Of a stretch of DNA of 64,000 bases, positions 28,434 through 38,110 are shown one piece after another. The DNA lies in NCBI GenBank assembly GCA_021604725.1, contig BQJN01000002.1, positions 19,241 through 83,240 on the forward strand. The letters run 5' to 3'. Within the stretch, counting starts at the first letter, position 1. Each line of letters opens with the position of its first letter. The stretch is from Lysobacteraceae bacterium. GTDB taxonomy: Bacteria; Pseudomonadota; Gammaproteobacteria; Xanthomonadales; BQJN01. The position numbers and the translations under genes are program-made. The notes under the pieces are model-generated. The model did not search any database. It saw nothing but the letters and a program-made list of their open reading frames with translations, and was not told the DNA's origin.

Positions 28434-31400
28434 GTGGACCTCGAAGGGCTTGGAGGCGCTTTGCCGTCATCGCCACTGGCCTGGTGCTGGCGGCGTTGCT
28501 CGGTGTCGCTCTGCTGGCCAGTTTTGCAGTACCTGTTGGCTTGGGGCTGTTCAAGAACCAAATCGCCAACGCTTCTACGCAGTTACTCGGCCTGCCCATT
28601 ACCTTTGATCAGGCGGTATTGCGAACCGGCCCACAGCCCAGGTTGTCGGCCACAGGACTGGTACTGGGATCTGTAGACAAACCACTGCTGCGCGTGCAGC
28701 AGTTGGAGGCGGGGCTTGAGCTGGCCGCACTGTTTTCCAGTCAAGTCGAGCTGACAGCCATCGAGATCTCTGGGCTGGTCTATGACGCACACGCGACGCA
28801 ACTGCAATTGTCGAGCGACGACAATGATGACAGCAGCGACTGGCAAGTGGTTGCACCGCCTGAGCTTATGGTCACCGACGCGGCAGTGCTGGGGGAGAAT
28901 TTTCACGTCGACACCTTGCAATTGGTCACTGATCAGCAGTCGCGGATCTCCGTACAAGCCATGTGGCAAGACTTGCCAATGACCCTGGACGCTCAATTGC
29001 CGCCGCTTCAGGCTCTGCATGCGTTGCGGTGGGATCAGGCGCTTCTGGAGCTAAAGGTGCTGGACTCGGAAGTTCGAGCCCAAGCTAGCGAGATGTCTGA
29101 GTCTGGCGGTGTCCTGCAAGTTTCAGGCGATATTGATTCGACCGCGTGGCAATTGCTGGGCTTGGCTGGTGGGCCGCAAACACTGAATCTGCAGAGCCGC
29201 GTGCAACGCGATCAACAGACCTTCTTGCTGAGCGAGCTTTCACTGTCAGCGGACTCGGATCGATTGCAAATTGAGCGGCTTGAGATTGAATCCGGTGGTG
29301 ACCGTTTGGCTGTTAAGGGGCAGATCAACGACCTGGCGATTTCGATTGACTCATGGCAGCGATGGCTGTCGACCGAAGCGGCTGATGAACCTTCTGCGTT
29401 GCAACAGTGGCCATTGGATCTGCAGCTTGAGATCGACCAGGTCAGTGCCAACTACCAGGCCCATGATGTGGTGCTGAGCAGCAGTAAATTAAGCATGAAT
29501 CATAGCGTGCTGCGGCTTGTCTCCGCTCTCGATGTTGCAAGCGATGCGCAGAGCCTCGGTCATGCTCAGATCGATGCCTCTGTGCTATTGCAGCCAGACT
29601 GTATGCGCCTTTCAGGGTCATCGCAGGCTGCGCTTCAGCGGCCCTGGCAGCTCAATTCAGATTTCGCCGTAAATCAGTTGCAGCAGGTGCTGGCGGAGTT
29701 CGATATTTGTATCGACGACATCGACAGCGCGTTGGCCAATCCAAAGCTGAAGCTGGACGTCAGTGGCCTGGCGATCGCCATGGATGAATCTGCAATGCCT
29801 GTTGATCAGCTGTCCATTGAGCTTGGCGATGGGCGTGGTGTGGCCAACATCAGGACCGTGCTTGAGGGGCGCCCTTTGACCGCAACAATCCGTGCACCAG
29901 GTTTGCCGCAAGCATTCGAGTCAGGCCAGATGCCGTTCGAGCTGGACGTGGACGACACCGAGGTGGCCTCGGCGCTCAGTGGCACGATCAGCTGGAATCA
30001 GGATGACTTTTCTGTGCTGGCCGACTTGACCGCGGCTGGACGGGGCGATGGCGAGCTGAAGTTGTCGGCAGCTGTGCAGCTCGATAATGAACAGCTGTCC
30101 ATTCAGGACGTGTCGGTCGATATGGTGGGTATTGACCTGGAGGGGCAGTTTAAAGCCGAGTTTTCCGACCCGCCCCGCATGACGGTTGAGGCCAATGCCG
30201 GGCTGATCGACAAGGCAAGGCTGATGCACTATCTCGGCCGCCTGGATCGGGAGTTGGAGGAAGCTGAACAGCAGGGCGATGCGTTTGACTGGCTAGGTGC
30301 TGACTTTGAATTTATCGACCAACTGTTGGCAACGCCGCTGATTGAGTTTCGTCTTGCCATTGAAGAGATAGCCGGTCTTGCAGTGGGCGTGTCGGATATC
30401 AAGGCACAAGGCAAGCTTGGGGCAGGACGCATAGACGACGCCCAGATTAGCGCGAATTTCGACAATGTCGATGTGGCCGGCACCCTCAAAGCCGATTTCT
30501 CCGGACACGAAGAACAACTGGCGCTGACTTTGGACGCGCAGAATGTTGATCTCGACGCGATCTTGCGCCGGCTCAAGATCAACCCGGGTGTCGAGATTCA
30601 GGCACCGTCAGCGTCGCTTTCAGTGCAATCCAAGGGACGCAACCTGGCTGCTCTTTTGACTCATGCTGACCTTCGTTTCGCTATCCCGCAAACAAGCTTC
30701 GACATCGGTGGAGGGGATGAATTGTGGCGTACGCTGAGCATCACCGAAATGGTCGTGGGCACCGGTGTTGGCGATCCGGTTCGTATTGATGCCCTGGTCG
30801 ATATTGACGGTGCACCGATGACCGCGGAGCTCATAGCGCCGTCCATTGATGACATGCTGAACAAGCCTGAGGAACCTATAGCGGTGCAATTGACGCTGGG
30901 TTCCGAAGAGGATCAGCTCACCGCTGTTGGTCGTGTGTTACAGCCGGTCAGTGATGATCGATTTGAAGCGGATATTCAGTTGAGTGGTACGCGGCTTGAT
31001 CTGCTTGATGGTGCCGATGATGATCTGCAGCCTGAACTGGGACCGTATTCGATTGCTGCCAACATAAAGGCCACTCCTGAGCGCGTGGAGTTGTCACTGA
31101 CTGAGGCGACCATCGGTTATAGCCGACTGCAAGGCGCGGTGACCATTGATCGATCACAGAGTCGGCAAAGGATTGATGTTGTTGTTGATGCCGAGAGAAT
31201 TCGCATCGAGGACCTGGTGGATACCGAGCTGGCAGATGCGGTAGATCCAGCAGAGCAGGATCAGGTGCCGGCAACAGTTGCCGAACAACTGGATCGGTTT
31301 TTCAATGAATTCCTTCCAGAGCTGGTGTTGGAGTCGGATCTTTCATTGACGCTACAGGCCGATGAGATTCGTGCCAATGAGCAGCTTTTGGGGTCGGGTG

Positions 31401-32218
31401 TCGTCGTCGCCACATTGATGGACAAGCGGTTGCATGTATCCCGGCTGGAAATCATTACCCCACACGGGGAGATCATGGGCTCGCTTGATCTGGCCGACAC
31501 TGCCGCCGGGGCCAGTATCGACCTGGATCTGGATATCGATGGCCTGGATATGGCCGTTGTCGCCCAGCGGGTAGGGCAAGATCACGACGGCTTAGGCTTA
31601 TTGTTCATGAAGGCTGATTTGCATGGCGAGGGTCAGGACATCGTGGACATGCGGCGGTCCCTGACGGGTCGCTTGGACATGTTCTTCTGGCCGGAGAATG
31701 TGTCAGCAGGGACTTACGACCTTTGGGTCTCCAACGTCTTTCTCGCCATCTTGCCGCTGTTCGGCAAAGGCGAATCAAACTTCAATTGTGCTGTCGCACG
31801 CTTCGGCATTGCCGATGGCGTTATGAACGCAGAAACCCTGATGGTCGACACCAGCAAGATGGTGGTGCATGGGCGCGGTGAGATCAACCTGGCAGATCAA
31901 ACGCTGTTGCTAGGCTTTGTGCCGCAGTCGAAAAAGGCGGCCTTCTTGTCGATGGAAACGCCGGTAACAATCAAGGGACCGATTGACGACTTTGGGGTGT
32001 CTATTGGGCCTCTGGACATGGCGTTTTCCGCCTTTCGTTTGTACTACAACTTGCTGTACGTCCCCTACCAGTGGATGCGTGGTCGCGCATTGCCTGAAGA
32101 TGGCATGCCGATTTGTCTACAGGAAATGCAGTGGGAGCAGCCTGAGGACCGGCCGGCCGCGTTGCAGGATTTTCCGATTCCATTCGAAGATCAGAAAAAA
32201 CCCAGGAGGTCCAGATGA
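28430..32218 (+). CDS. large AsmA-like / YhdP-like protein
   Basis: 1262 aa, N-terminal TM, long beta-rich repeat region; AsmA-type C-terminus (CAVARFGIADGVMNAETLMVDTSKMVVHGRGEINLADQTLLLGFVPQSK). Confidence 0.8.
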   Translation: MSGPRRAWRRFAVIATGLVLAALLGVALLASFAVPVGLGLFKNQIANASTQLLGLPITFDQAVLRTGPQPRLSATGLVLGSVDKPLLRVQQLEAGLELAALFSSQVELTAIEISGLVYDAHATQLQLSSDDNDDSSDWQVVAPPELMVTDAAVLGENFHVDTLQLVTDQQSRISVQAMWQDLPMTLDAQLPPLQALHALRWDQALLELKVLDSEVRAQASEMSESGGVLQVSGDIDSTAWQLLGLAGGPQTLNLQSRVQRDQQTFLLSELSLSADSDRLQIERLEIESGGDRLAVKGQINDLAISIDSWQRWLSTEAADEPSALQQWPLDLQLEIDQVSANYQAHDVVLSSSKLSMNHSVLRLVSALDVASDAQSLGHAQIDASVLLQPDCMRLSGSSQAALQRPWQLNSDFAVNQLQQVLAEFDICIDDIDSALANPKLKLDVSGLAIAMDESAMPVDQLSIELGDGRGVANIRTVLEGRPLTATIRAPGLPQAFESGQMPFELDVDDTEVASALSGTISWNQDDFSVLADLTAAGRGDGELKLSAAVQLDNEQLSIQDVSVDMVGIDLEGQFKAEFSDPPRMTVEANAGLIDKARLMHYLGRLDRELEEAEQQGDAFDWLGADFEFIDQLLATPLIEFRLAIEEIAGLAVGVSDIKAQGKLGAGRIDDAQISANFDNVDVAGTLKADFSGHEEQLALTLDAQNVDLDAILRRLKINPGVEIQAPSASLSVQSKGRNLAALLTHADLRFAIPQTSFDIGGGDELWRTLSITEMVVGTGVGDPVRIDALVDIDGAPMTAELIAPSIDDMLNKPEEPIAVQLTLGSEEDQLTAVGRVLQPVSDDRFEADIQLSGTRLDLLDGADDDLQPELGPYSIAANIKATPERVELSLTEATIGYSRLQGAVTIDRSQSRQRIDVVVDAERIRIEDLVDTELADAVDPAEQDQVPATVAEQLDRFFNEFLPELVLESDLSLTLQADEIRANEQLLGSGVVVATLMDKRLHVSRLEIITPHGEIMGSLDLADTAAGASIDLDLDIDGLDMAVVAQRVGQDHDGLGLLFMKADLHGEGQDIVDMRRSLTGRLDMFFWPENVSAGTYDLWVSNVFLAILPLFGKGESNFNCAVARFGIADGVMNAETLMVDTSKMVVHGRGEINLADQTLLLGFVPQSKKAAFLSMETPVTIKGPIDDFGVSIGPLDMAFSAFRLYYNLLYVPYQWMRGRALPEDGMPICLQEMQWEQPEDRPAALQDFPIPFEDQKKPRRSR

Positions 32219-33447
32219 GCGGCTACCGTTACCGCACGTCCATTGGCATCTTGCTTTTGGCGCTAATCTCAGCCTGTGCCTCTTTTGACCCGAAGCCGAT
32301 TGAGCCCGTTATCGATGCCTACATGACCCGGGCGCTGACCGAGCGTGACCATGGTGTTTCTGTCAACGCAGTGCCACTGACCGCCGAAGAATCTGCAGCA
32401 ATATTTGGCGTCAAACTGGCCAGGAAGAAGATTCAGCCGGTTTGGCTGGCTATCGACAACCAGGAGTCTTCGGACCTTTGGCTGCTGACCTTGATGCTGG
32501 ACCCCGACTACTACTCGACGCGTGAGGCGGCCTGGGCATTGGGTGCTCGTTACAAGCGCGAAATTGAAGACCACTTTGCGAGCTTCGACATGCCGATTCA
32601 TGTTCCGGCTGGGCAACGGGTCGAGGGTTTTGTGTTCACTACCCTAGATGAGCACGCCAAGGCGATCAGCGTGTCGCTGGTGGGCGATGACCATTTTCGG
32701 CAGGTCGATATGGTGTTTTCAATGCCGGCCAAGCGCGGGCTGGACTGGCAGAGTGTTGACTTCGATACGCTTTACCCGTCGCTCGCCGAGTTGGATGAGG
32801 TGCAACTAAAGGCCGAGCTGGAGGCTTTGCCGTGCTGTGTGCTCAGTACCGATGAACAGCGAAATGGCGACCCCGTCAATGTGGCCTTTGTTGGTTCGGC
32901 CGATCAGCTTTACTCGGTGCTGGTGCAGGCGGGCTGGGATGAGACCCATGCTCTGACTGCTGGAACCGCGGTGAAGACTGGCGTGAAAGGTGTATTCGGA
33001 GGTGAGTACAAACATTCGCCAATCAGCCCATTGTTGCTGTTCGGTCGCCCCCAGGATGCCGGTTTTCAAATGGCGCGGTCCAACATCCATCAACGCAATC
33101 ACATGCGAGTCTGGAAATCCCCCTGGAGTTATCAGGAAACGCCGGTCTGGATCGGTCAGATCAGCCGTGACATCGGGGTCAGGTTCACCAGATATTCACC
33201 ATTTCTCACCACCCACAAAATCGATCCGGACATCGATGAATCGAGATACGCATTGACGCAACAGATGCTGCTCAGTCAGCGCGTGCGAGCCTTTGGCTAT
33301 GTTGGTGGGTCTTTGCATGCGACACCGAATGAGCCGGGGTTCAATACGACCTTCGATCCGATGTGGTCTGATGGCCAGCGCGTGGTGTTCTTTCTGACAG
33401 ACAACCCAACCGCGCTGGATGAAATAGACTATATCGACTTTGATTAG
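32215..33447 (+). CDS. LssY_C domain-containing lipoprotein-like protein
   Basis: Lipobox LLLALISACAS; DPVNVAFVGSADQLYSVLVQAGWDETHALTAGTAVKTG…SPISPLLLFGRPQDAGFQMAR typical LssY_C. Confidence 0.8.
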   Translation: MSGYRYRTSIGILLLALISACASFDPKPIEPVIDAYMTRALTERDHGVSVNAVPLTAEESAAIFGVKLARKKIQPVWLAIDNQESSDLWLLTLMLDPDYYSTREAAWALGARYKREIEDHFASFDMPIHVPAGQRVEGFVFTTLDEHAKAISVSLVGDDHFRQVDMVFSMPAKRGLDWQSVDFDTLYPSLAELDEVQLKAELEALPCCVLSTDEQRNGDPVNVAFVGSADQLYSVLVQAGWDETHALTAGTAVKTGVKGVFGGEYKHSPISPLLLFGRPQDAGFQMARSNIHQRNHMRVWKSPWSYQETPVWIGQISRDIGVRFTRYSPFLTTHKIDPDIDESRYALTQQMLLSQRVRAFGYVGGSLHATPNEPGFNTTFDPMWSDGQRVVFFLTDNPTALDEIDYIDFD

Positions 33448-33510
33448 TTTGCCGACCAGTGTCCCGCGAGTCTGTGGCGAGACCTGCTGACCTTGCTTGG
33501 CGCAAGCGGT

Positions 33511-33536
33511 TGGCCGGCTGACAAGTCAGCCGGCCA
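33511..33536. terminator. near-perfect palindrome, candidate bidirectional terminator hairpin
   Basis: TGGCCGGCTGAC-AA-GTCAGCCGGCCA between convergent genes. Confidence 0.55.
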
Positions 33537-33544
33537 CTTAGCCT

Positions 33545-34105
33545 TTAGCGGTTTGGTGCGGTGAACGGGTAGTCGGCGAAGATCGCGGTAACCGCATTGT
33601 TGATCGGCTCGCGCGGTGCCTTCAACGCTTTTTCCGTTATGCGGCCAACAGCACTGCCTTCCCAGACGATCTGCTCGCGTTGCATGTCGACCAGGTCAAT
33701 GGTTAGCGTTCCTTCGGTCCATTGATCAACTCGCGTTTCGTATCGTGTTGCGCCCCAGTAGCCATAGTGACCATACCAGGGGTCGACGTACATGCTGGAG
33801 GTCGGCACGGTAGAGACCCGGGTCTTCTCATCTGAGTGAACGAAGAAGTTGACCTCAAGGTCCGGATTGCTTTCGTCGTAGTAATAGCCGCGAACAGCCA
33901 TTTCCCGCTTCACCGCATCTTTCAGTATCTGCGTGATCAAGGTCGAATACTGAGCGTTGTCGGTACCCACTCGGTCAAAGAAACCGTAGGTCTTGTAGCG
34001 GCTAAAGTCGCCGGACGGGTCATAGTCTGAATAGATCTTCGGTGACGAGGTGCAGCCTGCGGCCAACACGACCAAGCCCAAAGCTAAAATTGCGATTTTT
34101 CTCAT
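33545..34105 (-). CDS. DUF4136 domain-containing lipoprotein
   Basis: Lipobox LVVLAAGCTS; YSDYDPSGDFSRYKTYGF…LTIDLVDMQREQIVWEGSAVGRI. Confidence 0.85.
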   Translation of the reverse strand: MRKIAILALGLVVLAAGCTSSPKIYSDYDPSGDFSRYKTYGFFDRVGTDNAQYSTLITQILKDAVKREMAVRGYYYDESNPDLEVNFFVHSDEKTRVSTVPTSSMYVDPWYGHYGYWGATRYETRVDQWTEGTLTIDLVDMQREQIVWEGSAVGRITEKALKAPREPINNAVTAIFADYPFTAPNR

Positions 34106-34162
34106 GAGTCAGTCCAGGTAGTAGTGTGATAAGTCAATCATATCAGAGCTTCCCGTGTCGCT

Positions 34163-34660
34163 TTAGCCGCCGTTTCGGATCATGTGACGGAGCAACTCTT
34201 GCGACGGTTCGCCGGTTTCGAGCAGGCCGTGGTCAGCCTGGTATCGCATGATCGCCTCCCTTGTTCGGCTGTTCATGCTGCCGATATCGCCCGGGTCGTA
34301 GCCGAGGCGAAGCAGTGAACGCTGGATCTCCGATACGGTGCCACCTGAAGACGAAGTGTTGTAAGTGGGCGTCGAGCGATAGGATGAGCGGTACCGTTCC
34401 ATTTCCGCCTGGCGTCGATAGTGCGCCGCTTCCTGCTCTGCTCGTCGCCGGGAATGCCTTTCCCGATTGACGCCGCGTGACAGTCCCCGGATACCACCCA
34501 AGGTTGCACCGATATCGGCTCCGCGGTCACCACCCAGCAAGCCGCCGATCAAGGCACCACCAATGGCGCCGCCAATCGCTTCGCCGAATGGTCCGCTCTG
34601 TGCTGGTGAAGATAGTGCAAGGGCAGTCAACAAAATCGTAACTGTGCTAAGTCTTTTCAT
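34163..34660 (-). CDS. glycine-zipper / peptidoglycan-binding domain protein
   Basis: GEAIGGAIGGALIGGLLGGDRGADIGATLGG; EIQRSLLRLGYDPGDIGSMNSRTREAIMRYQADHGL. Confidence 0.8.
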   Translation of the reverse strand: MKRLSTVTILLTALALSSPAQSGPFGEAIGGAIGGALIGGLLGGDRGADIGATLGGIRGLSRGVNRERHSRRRAEQEAAHYRRQAEMERYRSSYRSTPTYNTSSSGGTVSEIQRSLLRLGYDPGDIGSMNSRTREAIMRYQADHGLLETGEPSQELLRHMIRNGG

Positions 34661-35466
34661 TGCTGTTTCTCCCCTTTGATCCAGATCTCACTTTCAATTG
34701 CGCCGTCGGCAAGTGTCACAACGAAAGTACCATTGGGTTGCCCGTCCTGGAACGGTCCCTCGTATACGTTGCCGTCAAGATCTGTGAATTTGCCGTCTCC
34801 TTCCGGTTCGCCTTCACTGAAAGGGCCCTCGTAGCGCCCTTCGGAAAATTCAGCAACCCCGGTACCATGGGGCTCATCGTTGAGCCATTTTCCTTTGTAG
34901 TAGACACCATCGGTGGTCAGGATTTCGCCTTCGCCGCTGCGCTGACCGTTGAGCCACTGGCCACGGTACATGTCGCCGTTGGCGAAAGTCATGAAACCCT
35001 GACCATGAGGTTCCAGGTTCAGAAATTCGCCTTCGTACTCAGCGCCATCTGGAGTCGACGCGCGACCCGCGCCTGCACCTGAATTTCCATCCAGTATGCC
35101 CTCGAAATATGAGCCATCCGGGCCAAAGTACTCCGCTTGCCCGTCGATAATGCCGTCAACGAATTGGCCGACAATTCTGTGTACGCCATCATCGGTATGT
35201 TCGAAGTAAACGCCGTGGCCGTGCGCTCGGCCATCGTTGGCGGGGCCGTCATAACGGTATTGGACCTCGCCATCGTCGGTTACGACTATCGAGCCCTCTC
35301 CGTTGGCAAGACCTTGAGCGCAATCGCCGGTCCAGAGCACTTCGTAGTCGGCCGGGAGATCAAGAACTTCAATCATGCAACCGGTTGTGGGGTCTTCATA
35401 CCAACCCTCCAGCGCCGCAGCGATGGGGGCGGCAATCAACGCTGAGGCCATAAACAGTGTTCTCAT
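34657..35466 (-). CDS. MORN repeat protein
   Basis: Repeats YEGEFLNLEPHGQGFMTFANGDMYRGQWLNGQRSGEGEI…; signal peptide; 4-bp overlap with next gene. Confidence 0.85.
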   Translation of the reverse strand: MRTLFMASALIAAPIAAALEGWYEDPTTGCMIEVLDLPADYEVLWTGDCAQGLANGEGSIVVTDDGEVQYRYDGPANDGRAHGHGVYFEHTDDGVHRIVGQFVDGIIDGQAEYFGPDGSYFEGILDGNSGAGAGRASTPDGAEYEGEFLNLEPHGQGFMTFANGDMYRGQWLNGQRSGEGEILTTDGVYYKGKWLNDEPHGTGVAEFSEGRYEGPFSEGEPEGDGKFTDLDGNVYEGPFQDGQPNGTFVVTLADGAIESEIWIKGEKQQ

Positions 35467-35552
35467 CGCTTTTCCGTCCGCGCAACAAAAAAACCAAACT
35501 GCCATGCCGCTGTTATCGTCGTCAATGACTAGTTGCTGGCACTTTCGGCCAT

Positions 35553-35825
35553 TCAGCTCTCGGGAGCGACGTAACCGGCAGGTTTCTCTGAGCCCTTGCC
35601 GAAGAAGAACTTCTCCATTTCCTGCTCGAGAAACTGGCGATGTCTGGGGTCAATCGGGGTCAATCGGTTTTCGTTGATCAGCATCACTTGATGCGCCAGC
35701 CAATCTGACCAGGCTTGTTTGGAGACCCGCTCAAAGATTCGCTTGCCCAGGTCACCAGGATAGGGTTGCCGGTCCAAGCCCTCGGCTTCTATGTCGAGTT
35801 TGATGCAGTGAACGGTGCGGGTCAT
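35553..35825 (-). CDS. yggX: oxidative damage protection protein / Fe(2+)-trafficking protein
   Basis: [55 protein letters not shown]; 4-bp overlap with mutY. Confidence 0.95.
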   Translation of the reverse strand: MTRTVHCIKLDIEAEGLDRQPYPGDLGKRIFERVSKQAWSDWLAHQVMLINENRLTPIDPRHRQFLEQEMEKFFFGKGSEKPAGYVAPES

Positions 35826-36865
35826 GGTCTCTCCAATACGGTGCGAACAGGGGTAGGCAATCCGAGCTTTGTGGCTTGCTTTGGCGATAGCCAGCGACTC
35901 GAAGCATCCATTATAGCGCCGGCCTGGTAGCCCTTGACCAGCATCACTTCGGCGTGAAGGTGGTAGTGCGAAAAGCTGTGGCGGATAGTGGTCAACGCTT
36001 TGGGTGTGCTTTGGCAACCCAAGGCCATTGTTTGGATCAGCAGATCATCTTCCGAATCAAATTCGGGGAGGCACCACAGACCGCCCCACAGTCCACTTGC
36101 CGGTCGTTGCGTTAAAAGCAGGCGGCCGGCATTGTCTTCAAGCTTTAGCCACCAGCGCTTGCGCGTCGGCAACACCTTTTTGGGTCGGGGTGTGGGCAGT
36201 TGATCGTGCAATCCCTGCGCCAGGGCCTGGCATTCATGATGCACCGGACAGCGCTGGCAATCCGGTCGGCGGCGCGTACAAAGCGTTGCCCCAAGGTCCA
36301 TGATGGCCTGGGTATAGTCGGCGACGCGTTCGGTTGGCATGTGGGCCTGCGCCAGTTCCCATAGCCGGCGTTCAACGGCGGCCTTGCCTGGCCAGCCTTC
36401 AATACCATGCAGGCGGCACATCACGCGTTTTACGTTGCCATCAAGAATGGCGACAGGCAATCCAAATGCCTGTGCTGCGATGGCGTTGGCGGTGGAGCGA
36501 CCAATACCTGGCAGGTCTTGAAGCTGCTGTGGTGAAACAGGCAACTGGCCGTCGTGTTCTTGCATACACCGTTGCGCGGCTTTGTGCAGATTTCTGCCAC
36601 GAGCGTAGTAGCCCAGCCCGGACCAGTGCGCCAGAACATCGTCCAGCGTCGCTTCGGCTAAAGTCTGCAGCTTGGGAAACGCTTCCATGAAACGCTCAAA
36701 GTAGGGAATGACCGTGGCAGCCTGTGTTTGTTGCAGCATGATTTCCGACACCCAGATGCGGTAAGGCGTGGGCGATTTCTGCCACGGCAGACTGTGCCGT
36801 CCGTGCTGATCAAACCAGTCCAGCAAGTTTTTTACAAAAAATGAGTATTGCGCGGTTGTATACAA
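35822..36865 (-). CDS. mutY: A/G-specific adenine glycosylase
   Basis: [70 protein letters not shown] Fe-S motif; TTG (or internal GTG) start. Confidence 0.95.
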   Translation of the reverse strand: MYTTAQYSFFVKNLLDWFDQHGRHSLPWQKSPTPYRIWVSEIMLQQTQAATVIPYFERFMEAFPKLQTLAEATLDDVLAHWSGLGYYARGRNLHKAAQRCMQEHDGQLPVSPQQLQDLPGIGRSTANAIAAQAFGLPVAILDGNVKRVMCRLHGIEGWPGKAAVERRLWELAQAHMPTERVADYTQAIMDLGATLCTRRRPDCQRCPVHHECQALAQGLHDQLPTPRPKKVLPTRKRWWLKLEDNAGRLLLTQRPASGLWGGLWCLPEFDSEDDLLIQTMALGCQSTPKALTTIRHSFSHYHLHAEVMLVKGYQAGAIMDASSRWLSPKQATKLGLPTPVRTVLERP

Positions 36866-37046
36866 TGTTTGTCTGTGTTAACTTCTGCGCTCACTGCTGG
36901 TCACACACTGAACAACGGATGTAAAGCGACACGTAGTTGACCTGTTTCCGGGTTGGTCGAACCTGGATAGGTGGTGCCCCTCAATGGGCATCATCGTAAA
37001 CGGAGGGCGGGCCGCCCCCAAAAACCGCCCTCCGTTTTCCTTTTTC
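36866..37046 (+). ncRNA. candidate intergenic sRNA with three hairpins, the last an intrinsic terminator
   Basis: Hairpin 1 at 36940-36972, hairpin 2 at 36970-36995 (GGTGGTGCCC-CTCAAT-GGGCATCATC with G:U pairs), terminator 36998-37046 (AAACGGAGGGCGG…CCGCCCTCCGTTTTCCTTTTT). Confidence 0.5.
36998..37046 (+). terminator. intrinsic (rho-independent) terminator
   Basis: 13-bp perfect stem AAACGGAGGGCGG/CCGCCCTCCGTTT followed by TCCTTTTT on + strand. Confidence 0.8.
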
Positions 37047-37071
37047 AATGCGCTAGCCGAGCCGACTGGCC

Positions 37072-38070
37072 TCACGGCAACAAGGCGTCGACAAACTCCG
37101 CCGGATCGAAATCACGAAGGTCGTGAACCTGTTCACCGACGCCGATGTACCTCATCGGAATCCCGAATGTGTTGGCCAGTGCAAAAAGCACACCGCCCTT
37201 GGCCGTGCCGTCGAGCTTGGTCAAGGCCAGGCCACTGACCTTTACTGCTGCGGCGAACTCCCTGGTCTGTGACAACGCGTTCTGGCCGGTGCTGCCATCG
37301 AGTACCAATAACACTTCGTGCGGTGCCGTTTCATCCTGTTTAGCGACCACTCGGCTGACTTTTGTCAACTCATCCATCAGGCCACCACGGGTGTGCAGGC
37401 GGCCAGCGGTGTCGGCGATGACAACATCAATGTTTCGTGCTTTCGCTGCGGCGACAGTGTCGAAAATCACCGAGGCCGAATCTGCCCCTTCACCTTGCGA
37501 TATGACCGGGACGTCGACTCTGCGGCCCCATTCAGCCAACTGTTCGCAAGCCGCTGCCCGATAACTATCCCCGGCCGCCAGAAGCACCGATTTGCCCTCG
37601 GCCTTGTAGCGAGCGGCCAGTTTGCCAATGGTGGTGGTCTTGCCGGCACCGTTAACACCAACGACCAAGATGACAAATGGGCCGCCGCTGGCGGGCCGCT
37701 GGATGGTCAATGGCACGGCGACCTTGTTGGCCATGTCTGTCAGGTAATCTTTTAACGCGCCCATCAAGGCATCGAAGTCATCAAGCCGGCTGCGTTTGAT
37801 GCGCAGGCGCAGCTCATCAAGAATGGTGCCAGTCGTTTGCGCACCAACATCAGCGACCAGCAAGGCAGTTTCGAGCTCTTCGAGTACATCCTCATCGATG
37901 CGTCGTCGTACATTGACCATGCCTTTGAGGCTTTGAGCGATTTGCTGACGGGTCGCCCGCATCCGTTCGCGCAGAGGCTGCGGCGTTGGCTCTGGTGCAG
38001 TCTCGGCCGGTGCCGGTGCCTGTTCGACGGCAGCTTCGGTCTGCTTGTTTCGGTTTCGCTTAAAGATCAT
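37072..38070 (-). CDS. ftsY: signal recognition particle receptor FtsY
   Basis: GVNGAGKTTTIGKLAARYKAEGKSVLLAAGDSYRAAACEQL, DTAGRLHT, TKLDGTAKGG; ATG 38070. Confidence 0.97.
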   Translation of the reverse strand: MIFKRNRNKQTEAAVEQAPAPAETAPEPTPQPLRERMRATRQQIAQSLKGMVNVRRRIDEDVLEELETALLVADVGAQTTGTILDELRLRIKRSRLDDFDALMGALKDYLTDMANKVAVPLTIQRPASGGPFVILVVGVNGAGKTTTIGKLAARYKAEGKSVLLAAGDSYRAAACEQLAEWGRRVDVPVISQGEGADSASVIFDTVAAAKARNIDVVIADTAGRLHTRGGLMDELTKVSRVVAKQDETAPHEVLLVLDGSTGQNALSQTREFAAAVKVSGLALTKLDGTAKGGVLFALANTFGIPMRYIGVGEQVHDLRDFDPAEFVDALLP

Positions 38071-38110
38071 GTGAACGAGTACAATCTGTTTTTTGCTCCA
38101 ATATCTGCAA

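Noticed and set aside
36998-37046. Terminator belonging to ftsY (- strand)
   Set aside because: The T tract follows the stem on the + strand, and the - strand side reads TTTACG; it could partly serve ftsY but fits a + strand transcript better
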